A DNA stretch of 64,000 nucleotides from Glycocaulis sp051859565 (GCF_051859565.1 NZ_JBHYFK010000005.1:1-64000); one strand, 5' to 3'; positions 27,165-36,366 are shown, counted from the stretch's first letter. Program-made: numbers and translations. Notes: generated by a model not told the origin, from the letters alone.

Positions 27165-28235
27165 ATGAGTTTTGACCGGAAATCGCGCCTTGAGGCGCTC
27201 GAAGCGGAATCGCAAAAACGCATTCTCGTGCTGGACGGTGCCATGGGTACGATGATCCAGCGCCTGAAACCGTCCGAGGAAGATTACCGGGGTGAGCGGT
27301 TTGCGGGCTGGGGCAAGGCACTCAAAGGCAATAACGATCTTCTGAACCTCACCAAGCCTGACGCTATCGCCGATATTCACCGCGCCTATTTTGAGGCCGG
27401 CGCGGATATCGCCGAAACGAATACATTTTCGGCCACGACCATCGCGCAGGCCGATTACGAGATGGAAGAGCTTGCCGCCGAGATTGCCCGCGAAGGCGCA
27501 CGCATTGCCCGCGAGGCGGCTGATGCGGTGGAGGCCGAGACCGGCACGCCGCGCGCGGTGGCGGGCGCTATCGGTCCGACCAACAAGACGCTCTCCATAT
27601 CGCCTTCGGTGGAAGACCCCGGCTATCGAGATGTCACGTTCGACGCCGTGCGCGAGGCCTATGCCGGGCAGACGCTGGCCATGGCCGAATTCGTCGACTT
27701 CATCCTGATCGAGACGATCTTCGACACGCTGAACGCCAAGGCGGCGATCAAGGCCGTGCTGGATCTGCGCAATGAAGGAAAGCTGGACCCGGCCATCCCG
27801 CTCATGCTGTCGGGCACCATTACCGATGCGTCGGGCCGCACGCTGTCGGGTCAGACGACGGAAGCCTTCTGGAACTCGGTGCGCCATGCCCGGCCCTGGG
27901 CGGTGGGGCTGAACTGCGCGCTTGGGGCCAAGCAGCTTCGCCCCTATGTGGCCGAGATGAGCCGGGTCGCGAACACGCGTGTGCTCGCCTACCCCAATGC
28001 CGGCCTGCCCAACGCGTTTGGCGAGTATGACGAGACACCGGAGGAAACGGCCGCCTATATCGCCAACTGGTCGAAAACCGGTCTTGTGAACATTGTCGGC
28101 GGGTGCTGCGGCACGACGCCGGACCATATCGCCGCCATCGCCAAGGCTGCTTTTGCGGGTAAGCCGCGCGCTCTGCCGGAGCGTCCGCGCGCCATGCGCC
28201 TGTCGGGCCTTGAGCCGTTTGAACTGGCTTCGTGA
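27165..28235 (+). CDS. metH: Methionine synthase, homocysteine-binding part (MetH N)
   Basis: This 356-aa protein is the homocysteine S-methyltransferase domain of cobalamin-dependent methionine synthase. It begins RILVLDGAMGTMIQ, and the zinc ligands are in GLNCALG and GGCCGTTPDH. In most bacteria this is the first domain of one chain of about 1200 residues. Here it ends with TGA, and the remaining domains restart one codon later in the same frame. A two-gene MetH is known in Caulobacter relatives. It follows metF directly and must act with the next gene product. Confidence 0.95.
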   Translation: MSFDRKSRLEALEAESQKRILVLDGAMGTMIQRLKPSEEDYRGERFAGWGKALKGNNDLLNLTKPDAIADIHRAYFEAGADIAETNTFSATTIAQADYEMEELAAEIAREGARIAREAADAVEAETGTPRAVAGAIGPTNKTLSISPSVEDPGYRDVTFDAVREAYAGQTLAMAEFVDFILIETIFDTLNAKAAIKAVLDLRNEGKLDPAIPLMLSGTITDASGRTLSGQTTEAFWNSVRHARPWAVGLNCALGAKQLRPYVAEMSRVANTRVLAYPNAGLPNAFGEYDETPEETAAYIANWSKTGLVNIVGGCCGTTPDHIAAIAKAAFAGKPRALPERPRAMRLSGLEPFELAS

Positions 28236-28238
28236 TTT

Positions 28239-30929
28239 ATGACTGATACGCCTGCCCAATCCCGTGCCGTCTTTGTAAACGTTGGTGAGCGCACCAACGT
28301 CACCGGCTCTGCGCGCTTTAGAAAGCTGATCAAGGAGGGCGATTACGCGGCCGCCCTTGATGTCGCGCGCCAGCAGGTCGAGGCCGGGGCGCAGGTGATC
28401 GACATCAACATGGATGAGGGTCTGCTCGATTCAAAGCAGGCCATGATCACCTTCCTCAATCTCATCGCCACCGAGCCGGACATTGCCCGCGTGCCGATCA
28501 TGATCGACAGCTCCAAGTGGGAGGTGATCGAGGCGGGCCTGAAATGCGTGCAGGGCAAGGCCATCGTCAATTCCATCTCGCTGAAAGAAGGCGAGGAGAG
28601 CTTCCGCGAACAGGCGAGGGCCTGCCTTGCCTATGGCGCGGCCGTGGTGGTGATGGCGTTTGACGAGGACGGTCAGGCCGACACGAAAGAGCGCAAGGTC
28701 GAGATCTGCGAGCGCGCCTATCACATCCTTGTCGATGAGCTGGGCTTCCCGCCCGAAGACATCATTTTCGATCCCAATATCTTCGCCGTGGCGACGGGGA
28801 TCGAGGAGCATAATGACTATGCCGTCGCCTTCATCGAGGCGACGCGCGAGATCAGGAAGCGCCTGCCGGGCGCGCATGTCTCCGGCGGTGTGTCCAACAT
28901 CTCGTTTTCCTTCCGGGGCAATGAGCCGGTGCGTCAGGCCATGCACTCGGTCTTCCTGTATCACGCCATCAAGGCGGGCATGGATATGGGCATCGTCAAT
29001 GCCGGCCAGCTCGAGATCTATGACGAGATCGAGCCCAAGCTGCGTGAGCTGGTCGAGGATGTGATCCTCAACCGGCGCGAGGATGCCACAGAGCGCCTTC
29101 TGGAGGCCGCTGAAGCCTATCGCGACACCGGAGAGGCCGAAGAGAAGGCCGCAGCCGAATGGCGCTCCTTGCCCGTTGCAGAGCGTTTAAAGCACGCTCT
29201 CGTGAAGGGCCTTGATGAGTTCGTGGTGGAGGACACCGAAGAGGCCCGCCAGTCCGCCGAGCGCCCGCTCCACGTCATTGAAGGCCCGCTCATGGACGGG
29301 ATGAATGTGGTGGGAGACCTGTTTGGCGAGGGCAAGATGTTCCTGCCGCAAGTGGTGAAATCAGCGCGTGTGATGAAGAAGGCCGTCGCCCATCTCTTCC
29401 CCTATATGGAAGCCGAACGCGAGGCGGCAGGGCTCGACAAGCAGTCCAACGGCCTTGTCATCATGGCGACGGTGAAGGGCGATGTGCACGATATCGGCAA
29501 GAATATTGTCGGCGTGGTGCTGCAGTGTAACGGCTATGACGTGGTGGATCTGGGCGTGATGGTGCCGCCGGAGAAAATCCTGGAGGCCGCGCGCGAGCAC
29601 AAGGCCGACATTATCGGCCTGTCCGGCCTGATTACGCCCTCGCTCGACGAGATGGTGTTTCTGGCGAGCGAGATGGAGCGCGAAGGCTTTGACATACCGC
29701 TCCTGATCGGCGGCGCGACGACCAGCCCGGCCCATACAGCCGTGAAGATCGAGCCGGCCTACCACAAGGCGCCGGTCATCCATGTGCATGACGCTAGCCG
29801 TGCTGTGGGCGTGGTCTCCAAGCTGCTCTCTGACACCCAGCGCCAGCCCTATTGGGACGAGATACAGGCCAATTACGCCCGCATCCGCGAGACGCGCGCA
29901 CGTACCCAAGGCAATCGCCGCCGCGTGACGCTGGCTGATGCGCGCGCCAAGGCGTTCGATGCCGATGCCACCGGCCATACGCCCGTCAAACCGCTGCAGC
30001 CAGGCCTCACCACGATTGATGATGTGCGCCTGGCTGATCTCGTCCCTTACATCGACTGGACGCCCTTCTTCTTCAGCTGGGAGATGAAGGGGACGTATCC
30101 GGCCATCTTCGATGACCCCAATCGGGGCGAGGCGGCGCGCGCGCTCTTTGAAGACGCGCAATTGATGCTGAAACAGATGGTGGAGGGCGACTGGCTGAAA
30201 CCCAAGGGCGTGGTCGGCCTGTGGCCCGCCCGGCGCGAGGGCGATGATATTGCCGTCTTCGCCGACGAGACCTGCAGCGCCCGCCTCGGCAAATTCTACG
30301 GCCTGCGCCAGCAGGCGGAGAAGGATGGTGACAATCCCTATCTCTCCATCTTTGACTTCGTGCGCAGCGATGTGACCGACTGGGTGGGCGGGTTCGCCGT
30401 TACCTCAGGCGATGCCGAGGACGAGATCGCCGAGCGCTTCAAGAAGGCCAATGACGACTATTCGGCGATCATGTTCCAGGCGCTGGCGGACCGCTTTGCC
30501 GAAGCCTTCGCCGAATATCTCCATGAGCGCGTGCGCAAGCATATCTGGGGCTATGCGAGCGATGAGCGGCTCTCCAATGCGGAGCTGATTCAAGAGGCCT
30601 ATGCCGGTATCCGCCCGGCGCCGGGCTATCCGGCCCAGCCCGATCACACCGAGAAAGACCTGCTCTTTAGACTGCTTGAAGCGCCAGCACGTACCGGCAT
30701 CAGGCTGACCGAAAGCCGGGCCATGTACCCGGCAGCCTCCGTCTCAGGGCTTTATCTGGCGCACCCCGACAGCGTCTATTTCGCCGTCGGGCGCATCATG
30801 CGTGATCAGGTAGAAGACTATGCGCAGCGCAAGGGCTGGAGCATGGAAGAGGCCGAAAAGGCCCTCGCGCCTGTGCTTGGCTATGAGCCTGATGCATCCC
30901 GGCTGGAGGAAGCCGACGCGGCGGCTTGA
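28239..30929 (+). CDS. metH: Methionine synthase, folate/B12/activation part (MetH C)
   Basis: This 896-aa protein holds the rest of MetH. It has a pterin (methyl-THF) binding domain (FVNVGERTNVTGS and INMDEGLLDS), a cobalamin cap domain, a B12-binding domain with the histidine ligand motif DVHDIGKNIV, and a C-terminal SAM-binding reactivation domain (ESRAMYPAASVSGLYLAHP). It transfers the methyl of methyl-THF via cobalamin to homocysteine held by the preceding protein. It starts one codon after the first part's stop, in the same frame and without a clear ribosome site, so translation is probably coupled by reinitiation. Confidence 0.95.
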   Translation: MTDTPAQSRAVFVNVGERTNVTGSARFRKLIKEGDYAAALDVARQQVEAGAQVIDINMDEGLLDSKQAMITFLNLIATEPDIARVPIMIDSSKWEVIEAGLKCVQGKAIVNSISLKEGEESFREQARACLAYGAAVVVMAFDEDGQADTKERKVEICERAYHILVDELGFPPEDIIFDPNIFAVATGIEEHNDYAVAFIEATREIRKRLPGAHVSGGVSNISFSFRGNEPVRQAMHSVFLYHAIKAGMDMGIVNAGQLEIYDEIEPKLRELVEDVILNRREDATERLLEAAEAYRDTGEAEEKAAAEWRSLPVAERLKHALVKGLDEFVVEDTEEARQSAERPLHVIEGPLMDGMNVVGDLFGEGKMFLPQVVKSARVMKKAVAHLFPYMEAEREAAGLDKQSNGLVIMATVKGDVHDIGKNIVGVVLQCNGYDVVDLGVMVPPEKILEAAREHKADIIGLSGLITPSLDEMVFLASEMEREGFDIPLLIGGATTSPAHTAVKIEPAYHKAPVIHVHDASRAVGVVSKLLSDTQRQPYWDEIQANYARIRETRARTQGNRRRVTLADARAKAFDADATGHTPVKPLQPGLTTIDDVRLADLVPYIDWTPFFFSWEMKGTYPAIFDDPNRGEAARALFEDAQLMLKQMVEGDWLKPKGVVGLWPARREGDDIAVFADETCSARLGKFYGLRQQAEKDGDNPYLSIFDFVRSDVTDWVGGFAVTSGDAEDEIAERFKKANDDYSAIMFQALADRFAEAFAEYLHERVRKHIWGYASDERLSNAELIQEAYAGIRPAPGYPAQPDHTEKDLLFRLLEAPARTGIRLTESRAMYPAASVSGLYLAHPDSVYFAVGRIMRDQVEDYAQRKGWSMEEAEKALAPVLGYEPDASRLEEADAAA

Positions 30930-30954
30930 GGGGTTTGCTCAAGATTAGCTGAAA

Positions 30955-31033
30955 CCCCGGAAGCGCGAAGCGCTATCCGGGGCCTCTCTCCGTATCACCT
31001 GCAACAGGTCCCGGATCGGCTGCGCCGTCCGGG
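30955..31033. repeat. Two hairpin repeats between metH and MoeB-like gene
   Basis: CCCCGGA...TCCGGGG encloses a palindrome at 30955-30982, and a second hairpin CCCGGA...TCCGGG occupies 31010-31033. They lie between convergent genes and could end transcription in both directions. The second resembles the hairpin at 53593-53622. Confidence 0.6.
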
Positions 31034-31036
31034 AGT

Positions 31037-31807
31037 TCATGGGCTGTTTGGAGCTTTCCCCCCACACGCCTCGCACGCCGGATCGCGGGCCAGCTTCACC
31101 GTGCGAAGATTTCCTGAAAGCCCGTCGACTATCTGCACCCGGCCGATCAGCGGCTCGCCTGCGCCGGTGATTAGCTTGATCGCTTCCAGCGCCATCAGCG
31201 TGCCGACAATGCCGGTGATCGCGCCGACTATGCCGGTCACGGCGCAGCTTTCCGCGTCGGGGGGAATATCCGGCACCAGACAGCGATAGCAGGGCGCGTG
31301 GTTTCCCAGATGCGGCGCGAAGGTGGAGACCTGCCCGTCCCAGCGCCCGACCGCGCCCGACACCAGCGGGATGCGCGCGGCGATGGCCGCATCATTGACC
31401 GCAAAGCGGGTCGCAAAATCATCGCAGCCATCAAGCACGAGGTCCGCGCCTTCGAGGAGGGCGGGCAGATTGCTGGCGTCAGCGAGCAGGCGGTGGGTTT
31501 CAATGCTGACCGCCGGGTCCAGCGCGTGCAGCGCATCCTTCGCGGCGTCCACCTTGGGGCGGTCAATATCGCTCGTCCGGAAGAGTACCTGCCGCTGGAG
31601 ATTATCGAGGCTCACCGTGTCGGGATCGACAAGTGTGATCTGGCCAATCCCGGCAGCAGCAAGATATAGCGCCGCCGGAGCGCCCAGCCCACCCGCACCA
31701 ATCATCACCAGTTTCGCTGCGCCCAGCTTTGCCTGACCGGGGCCGCCAATCTCCTTCAGCAGGATATGGCGGGCATGACGGTCAATATCGGTCTTGCGCA
31801 CCTTCAC
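31037..31807 (-). CDS. MoeB/ThiF-type adenylyltransferase
   Basis: This roughly 256-aa E1-like enzyme adenylates the C-terminus of a ubiquitin-like sulfur carrier (MoaD in molybdopterin or ThiS in thiamine synthesis). It has ATP-binding GAGGLGAPAALYLA, DPDTVSLDNLQRQVLF, two CxxC pairs for zinc (CYRC and CEAC) and the conserved ESCAVTGIVG segment. The long open frame starts about 50 residues too early. The start is placed at a GTG after AAAGGA (31807; GTG at 31801 is as likely). Choice between MoeB and ThiF cannot be made here because no moa or thi genes are adjacent. Confidence 0.9.
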   Translation of the reverse strand: MKVRKTDIDRHARHILLKEIGGPGQAKLGAAKLVMIGAGGLGAPAALYLAAAGIGQITLVDPDTVSLDNLQRQVLFRTSDIDRPKVDAAKDALHALDPAVSIETHRLLADASNLPALLEGADLVLDGCDDFATRFAVNDAAIAARIPLVSGAVGRWDGQVSTFAPHLGNHAPCYRCLVPDIPPDAESCAVTGIVGAITGIVGTLMALEAIKLITGAGEPLIGRVQIVDGLSGNLRTVKLARDPACEACGGKAPNSP

Positions 31808-31877
31808 GCATCCTTTCAGGCAGGGTTCATCAACGCCATAGCACGCTAGCCTTGAAACGGTCCAAGGGAGGTGTCTC

Positions 31878-32330
31878 ATGGCACAGGGGAATGTACGGGG
31901 AATTTCACGGCCACACCTGATCGTGGCAACGGCGCTGGGTCTGCTTGTTTCGGCGTGCGCCACACAGGAAGGCTATCGCCAGCGTGCCGCACTGCATCTG
32001 GGCCAGTCCGCCGATGCGCTGATTGTCGAGCGCGGCTCTCCGCTTGCGCGCGATTATCTCAGCGATGGTTCGCAGGTGTGGACCTATTTCGTGGCCGAGC
32101 AGCGCCACGATCCGGGCGGCTACACCACCATTCCGCGCGAGCGCCGGATTGTCTGGACCGACCGCAGGGGCAATCAGCACGTCCGCATCGAGCAGTATGA
32201 GGAAACCGTCTACACGCCGCCGCGCAGCTGGATGGTCGATTGTGAGACGCGCTTTGTTGTCAGCCCGGACGGGATTGTGCGCGATTTCCGCTTTGAGGGG
32301 GATGCCTGCCGCGCGCCTGAGCTCAGCTGA
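31878..32330 (+). CDS. Putative lipoprotein of unknown function
   Basis: This 150-aa protein has a lipoprotein signal (LLVSAC, C27) and GGGAGG 6 nt before the ATG. The mature part contains SADALIVERGSPLARDYLSDGSQVWTY, which resembles the outer-membrane assembly lipoprotein BamE/SmpA fold in spacing, though only weakly. It ends with a basic-acidic beta-rich segment and one cysteine pair. It is divergent from the MoeB-like gene and upstream of the helicase. No family assignment is claimed. Confidence 0.8.
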   Translation: MAQGNVRGISRPHLIVATALGLLVSACATQEGYRQRAALHLGQSADALIVERGSPLARDYLSDGSQVWTYFVAEQRHDPGGYTTIPRERRIVWTDRRGNQHVRIEQYEETVYTPPRSWMVDCETRFVVSPDGIVRDFRFEGDACRAPELS

Positions 32331-32411
32331 CACCGCACCGGGCGCAGCAAGGTGTGAATAGGGCGGAGCTCGGCACTGGCGGCGGGTGGCAAACCGCGTC
32401 AGCCTGCGCCG

Positions 32412-33719
32412 ATGATGGATACGCCCGCCAAATCTCCTGCTTCGGCCGATCTTGACGGCCCGGTGCTCGATTATCTGGTCAATGGCGGCTCCCATGTCTT
32501 CCTCACCGGGCGGGCAGGGACCGGCAAGACCACGCTGACGCGCGCCGTGCTGGAGCGTCTGGGTTCCAGCGCCGCCGTGCTGGCGCCCACCGGCGTTGCC
32601 GCCATGCAGGCGGGCGGGCAGACCCTGCACGCCTTTTTCCGCCTGCCGCCGCGCCTTGTGGAGCCGTCCGACATTCGCCGCCTGCGCAATGCGCGTGCGG
32701 TCAAGGCGCTCAAAACCCTGGTTATCGACGAGATTTCCATGGTGCGCGCCGACATGATGTGGGCGATTGATGCCAGCCTGCGCCTCAACCGGGAAAGCTC
32801 GGAGCCCTTTGGCGGGGTGCGCATGATCGTCGTCGGCGATCTCTCCCAGCTTCCTCCCGTGGTGCGCGATGAAGAGGCTGGCTATCTGGAGATGGCCTAT
32901 GGCGGGCCGTTCTTCTTCCACCCGCCCGCTTTTCGCGATGCGGGGTTTTCCATGCTGGAGCTGACCAAGGTCCATCGGCAGGCAGACCCGGATTTCGTGC
33001 AGATACTCAATGCCGTACGTACCGGCGAGCTGACGCGTGAGGAAGGCGCGGTGCTCAATACGCGCGTCACGGGCCGGTCAGGGCTGGAGGCCAGCGCCAC
33101 CCATGTCGTGCTGACCCCCACCAACGAGGCTGCTTTCCGCATCAATGCGCAGCGCCTTGATGCCCTGCCCGGCAAGCCGGAACTGATCGAGGGCAAGACG
33201 AGCGGCCAGTTCGACCAGCGCATCATGCCGACCGATGATCCGCTGATCCTCAAACGCGGTGCGCGCGTGATGCTGCTCAGGAATGATCCGGGCGGGCGCT
33301 GGGTCAACGGATCACTTGGAGAAGTTGTCGGCTTTGCCGAGGCCGGTGTGATGGTGAAAATCGGCGATGAGGTCCACCGCATCGAGCCGGTGCAGTGGGA
33401 CCGCCATGCCTATAGCTATGACGCGGCGGCCAAGGCGCTGAAGAAGGAAACGGTCGGCAGCTTCACCCAGATGCCGCTGCGGCTCGCCTGGGCGATGACC
33501 ATTCACAAGGCACAAGGCCTGACGCTGGACCGGGTCTATCTCGATCTGCCGGGCCGCCTGTTTGCACATGGCCAAGCCTATGTCGCCCTGTCACGTGCGC
33601 GCACGCTGGAAGGGATGGAGCTGTCACGGCCCTTGCGCCCGTCCGACATCATTGTCGATCAGCGCATATTCGACGTGAAAAGCTATTGCGATCCTGCGCC
33701 TGCCCGGCTTGAGGGCTAG
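32412..33719 (+). CDS. Pif1/RecD2-like superfamily 1B DNA helicase
   Basis: This 435-aa AAA-type helicase has Walker A GRAGTGKTT (about 33-41), Walker B VIDEISMVRADM (about 104-115), GDLSQLPPV (motif III) and, near the C-terminus, MTIHKAQGLTLD and YVALSRARTLEGMEL (motifs V-VI). That set is typical of Pif1-family 5'-3' helicases. It would unwind DNA during repair or at difficult structures. No obvious ribosome site precedes the ATG-ATG start. Its stop shares a CTAG with the stop of the convergent dut gene. Confidence 0.93.
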   Translation: MMDTPAKSPASADLDGPVLDYLVNGGSHVFLTGRAGTGKTTLTRAVLERLGSSAAVLAPTGVAAMQAGGQTLHAFFRLPPRLVEPSDIRRLRNARAVKALKTLVIDEISMVRADMMWAIDASLRLNRESSEPFGGVRMIVVGDLSQLPPVVRDEEAGYLEMAYGGPFFFHPPAFRDAGFSMLELTKVHRQADPDFVQILNAVRTGELTREEGAVLNTRVTGRSGLEASATHVVLTPTNEAAFRINAQRLDALPGKPELIEGKTSGQFDQRIMPTDDPLILKRGARVMLLRNDPGGRWVNGSLGEVVGFAEAGVMVKIGDEVHRIEPVQWDRHAYSYDAAAKALKKETVGSFTQMPLRLAWAMTIHKAQGLTLDRVYLDLPGRLFAHGQAYVALSRARTLEGMELSRPLRPSDIIVDQRIFDVKSYCDPAPARLEG

Positions 33720-34165
33720 ACCCCGGTCGAGCCAAAACCGCCCGTGCCGCGCTCGGTCTCGTCCAGCGTTTCAGCCGGTATCAGCTGGGCCTGTACCACA
33801 GGCGCTATGACCATCTGGGCAATACGCTCGCCGCGGCGTACCACGAAGGGTTCGCGCCCGTGGTTTATGAGGTTCACGCGCAACTCGCCGCGATAATCGG
33901 CATCAATCGTGCCTGGCGTGTTGACGCAGGAAATGCCGAACTTGGCAGCAAGTCCGGAGCGGGGCCGCACCTGCGCCTCATAGCCCTCGGGCAGGGCAAT
34001 CGCGAGCCCGGTCGGGATCAGCTGCCAGTCGCCCGGTTGCAGGGTGACCGGCGCGTCTTCGGGGAGCGCGGCGGGCAAATCCATACCCGCCGATCCCGGT
34101 GTCTGATAGCGGGGAAGGTCCAGGCCCGCAAAATGCTCCAGCGCCTTGATGCGCACCTGAACCAT
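33716..34165 (-). CDS. dut: dUTP diphosphatase
   Basis: This 149-aa trimeric dUTPase hydrolyses dUTP to dUMP and keeps uracil out of DNA. All five motifs are present: GSAGMDL, RPRSGLA, GTIDADYRGEL, RGERIAQMV and the P-loop-like GTGGFGSTG at the C-terminus. Length matches the family. The start at MVQVRIKAL was chosen; the upstream extension of 22 codons is not conserved. Its TAG stop and the helicase stop use the same CTAG, so the genes overlap by 4 bp tail to tail. Confidence 0.97.
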   Translation of the reverse strand: MVQVRIKALEHFAGLDLPRYQTPGSAGMDLPAALPEDAPVTLQPGDWQLIPTGLAIALPEGYEAQVRPRSGLAAKFGISCVNTPGTIDADYRGELRVNLINHGREPFVVRRGERIAQMVIAPVVQAQLIPAETLDETERGTGGFGSTGV

Positions 34166-34190
34166 GAAAGAATCCCCCGCCTGGATGCCG

Positions 34191-34646
34191 CTATTGCGGG
34201 TTTTGTTCCATCCAGCGTTCCATCTCGTCAATGCTGTCGTCGAAGCCTTCGACAGTGGAGATGATCGCAGTGCGCTCTTGGTCGGTTAGCGAGCCCATCA
34301 TGACGCCGATCGCGTAATCGCCGTCCTGAATGCCCAGGCTCAGCACGGTGGGGTCGTCCGGCGTGCCTGCACGGATCATCAGCGGCAGGCCGGCGAGCAG
34401 AACCTTGAAGTCGTTCCTGTCGGGTACGACGGTGTCCCGGTCGCACAAAATGGCGCCGGTGCCTTCGGGCAAGGGCGGTAATTGCAGCGGGCCGGGCCTC
34501 GCGGTCGCCTCACGCACGGTGAAGCCTTCGATGACGGTCGGCTGGGCGCCGGCCTCGCCGGGAATGGCGAAGCAGTCGGCAAGAGCGGGCGCACCGGCTA
34601 CAAGGCTGGCAAGAAGGGCAGCACCGCTGGCGAACAATGTCTTCAT
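34191..34646 (-). CDS. Secreted protein of unknown function
   Basis: This 151-aa protein has a clear signal peptide (MKTLFASGAALLASLVAGAPALA) and AGGAG before the ATG. The mature part has two cysteines (DCFAIPG and AILCDRD) that could form a disulfide, and a C-terminal acidic helix ending MERWMEQNPQ. No family was recognised. It sits 25 bp upstream of dut, between coaB and dut on the same strand, and is probably in their operon. It is likely periplasmic. Confidence 0.8.
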   Translation of the reverse strand: MKTLFASGAALLASLVAGAPALADCFAIPGEAGAQPTVIEGFTVREATARPGPLQLPPLPEGTGAILCDRDTVVPDRNDFKVLLAGLPLMIRAGTPDDPTVLSLGIQDGDYAIGVMMGSLTDQERTAIISTVEGFDDSIDEMERWMEQNPQ

Positions 34647-34711
34647 GGAGAAACTCCTGATAGCAACCGCAGACGGGACGGCCCGGTCCAGCGGCCAGAA
34701 CACGCTGCAGC

Positions 34712-35377
34712 CTAACGCCGCAAAGGTGTGCGTAACAAGGCCATCACTGAATCGCCCAGCTTTGCCGCAATCACGTCTTTGTGCGCGCGGGCGATTTGTT
34801 TCACATCATCGCGTCCGACGATCAGCACACTGTTCTCCGCACCGCCCATCGCGTCGCCTGATACGTCATTGGCGATGATAAGGTCGCACCCCTTGCGCTC
34901 CAGCTTGGCGCGCGCAAGCGTTTCCAGCGCGCCTCTGTCCGATGCGGTTTCGGCGGCAAACCCGACGACCAGGCGCGGGCGGCGGTCTGGCAGGCTGGAA
35001 ACCTCCCGGAGGATGTCCGGATTTTCAACAAGCTGAAGGCTCGCAAAGCCCGCCTTGTCGGTTTTCATCTTGCTGGCATGGCGTGTTGCCGGGCGCCAGT
35101 CGGCCACGGCTGCGACGCCGATATAGGCATCAGCAGGCAGGGCGGCCATCACGGCGTCGAGCATCTCCAGCGCGGTCTGGACCTTGACCAGCTCGGCGCC
35201 CGCTGGCGGCTCTATACTCACCGGCCCGGAGACCAGCGTCACGCGCGCGCCGCGCGCTGCCAGAGCGGCAGCCAGCGCATAGCCCTGCCGTCCGGAGGAA
35301 TGGTTGGAGAGGAAGCGGACCGGATCAATCGGCTCAATCGTCGGTCCGGCCGTAATGATGATGTGCGGCGCAGTCAT
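34712..35377 (-). CDS. coaB: Phosphopantothenoylcysteine synthetase (CoaB), stand-alone
   Basis: This 221-aa enzyme ligates cysteine to 4'-phosphopantothenate in coenzyme A synthesis. IIITAGPTIEPIDPVRFLSNHSSGRQGYALA is the conserved start of the CoaB domain (ribbon split here by position: residues 6-34), followed by VAAVADW and VGFAAET. In most bacteria CoaB is fused behind CoaC in one chain of about 400 residues. Here its ATG overlaps the coaC stop as ATGA in another frame. The domain start coincides with the ATG, so this looks like a real split gene. Confidence 0.94.
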   Translation of the reverse strand: MTAPHIIITAGPTIEPIDPVRFLSNHSSGRQGYALAAALAARGARVTLVSGPVSIEPPAGAELVKVQTALEMLDAVMAALPADAYIGVAAVADWRPATRHASKMKTDKAGFASLQLVENPDILREVSSLPDRRPRLVVGFAAETASDRGALETLARAKLERKGCDLIIANDVSGDAMGGAENSVLIVGRDDVKQIARAHKDVIAAKLGDSVMALLRTPLRR

Positions 35378-35913
35378 GCGTTCAGGAGGCCGAGTGCCGC
35401 GTCGGCGATACGCATCGGCTCGGCCATGCGGCCCGGCCCGAACTCGCCGCAGGCCATCTCGCCTTCGTCCGGCCCCACAAAGGCTATCCCGCGGCTTTTC
35501 AGCGTGGCGAGATTGGCTTGTGTCGCGGCGTGCTCCCACATGCGCACATTCATGGCGGGGGCCATCAGGACCGGCTTGTCAGTGGCCAGCAAGGTGGTGG
35601 AAGCCAGATCATCGCACAAGCCATGTGCGGCCTTGGCCATGATGTTGGCGGTGGCAGGGGCAACGACGATCAGCTCTGCCGAGCGTGACAGCTCGATATG
35701 GCCCATCTCGGTCTCGTCGGTGAGGGAGAAGAGATTGTCATAGACTTTCTCGCCCGACAGGGCGGCGACACTCATTGGCGTGACGAACTGTTTGGCCGCA
35801 TCGGTGAGAACGCAGCTTACGCCCACACCGCGCCGCTTCAGCTCGCGGACCAGCTCCAGCGATTTGTAGGCGGCAATGCCGCCGGAAATGATGAGAAGGA
35901 TGCGCCGGGTCAT
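35374..35913 (-). CDS. coaC: Phosphopantothenoylcysteine decarboxylase (CoaC), stand-alone
   Basis: This 179-aa flavoprotein decarboxylates phosphopantothenoylcysteine to phosphopantetheine. It has the N-terminal ILLIISGGIAAYKSLELVR, the catalytic histidine in MGHIELSR, VVAPATANIMAKAAHGL, and the substrate-binding PAMNVRMW motif. A cysteine in GEMACGE fits the active-site flap. It ends at the point where the CoaB domain begins. GCGGAG precedes the ATG. Translation of coaB is probably coupled through the ATGA overlap. Confidence 0.95.
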   Translation of the reverse strand: MTRRILLIISGGIAAYKSLELVRELKRRGVGVSCVLTDAAKQFVTPMSVAALSGEKVYDNLFSLTDETEMGHIELSRSAELIVVAPATANIMAKAAHGLCDDLASTTLLATDKPVLMAPAMNVRMWEHAATQANLATLKSRGIAFVGPDEGEMACGEFGPGRMAEPMRIADAALGLLNA

Positions 35914-35958
35914 GTCGTCTCCGCGAGCTGTGCGACACGCAACTGGATCACTGCCGCC

Positions 35959-36366
35959 CTACCGGACAAAGCGGGGGTCTTCAACGCCCTGGCGCCTGCC
36001 CCAGTCGGCGAGAGTGTGCTCGTCGAGTGTGCCGGCGGCAAGGGACTGAAAGGTTTCAGCCAGGTCCGCCTGCGTTGTATCCGTCCTGATGCCGTTGAGA
36101 AACAGCGTAATCAGAAACGCCGTTGCAGCAGCGCGCTTGTTCCCGTCCACAATGGGGTGGTTGCGCGCTATGCCGTTTGCAAGGCTGGCGGCCACGGCGA
36201 ATACATCCTCGGACCCGTTGGCGTAGGCCATCAGGTTCTCCGGCCGGGCAAAGGCGGACTGCAGCAGGCCCTCATCGCGCAGCTGCAAAGGCGTGCCGCC
36301 GCTTTCGGCGAGCACTTCCCCCATCACCGCGAGATAGCCTGCATAATCGGGCAGGCGCACGCTCAT
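35959..36366 (-). CDS. doc: Doc-type Fic toxin
   Basis: This 135-aa protein of the death-on-curing (Doc) family carries HPIVDGNKR, the Fic/Doc active-site motif, at about residues 69-77. Doc phosphorylates and inactivates elongation factor Tu. Other Doc features are present: an N-terminal helix with ALLQSAFARPENL-like sequence (GLLQSAFARPENLMAY) and a C-terminal helical segment. Its start overlaps the stop of an AbrB-type antitoxin gene by ATGA, the classical toxin-second order. Length agrees with Doc (about 126 in phage P1). Confidence 0.92.
   Translation of the reverse strand: MSVRLPDYAGYLAVMGEVLAESGGTPLQLRDEGLLQSAFARPENLMAYANGSEDVFAVAASLANGIARNHPIVDGNKRAAATAFLITLFLNGIRTDTTQADLAETFQSLAAGTLDEHTLADWGRRQGVEDPRFVR

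Noticed and set aside
26892..28259. 455-codon open frame antisense to metF/metH
   Set aside because: Composition is arginine/glycine/histidine-rich without motifs, typical of antisense shadow frames.
27165..30929. metH as a pseudogene broken by a nonsense mutation
   Set aside because: Both parts are intact with all domains, the second has its own ATG, and a two-gene MetH is known in related bacteria.
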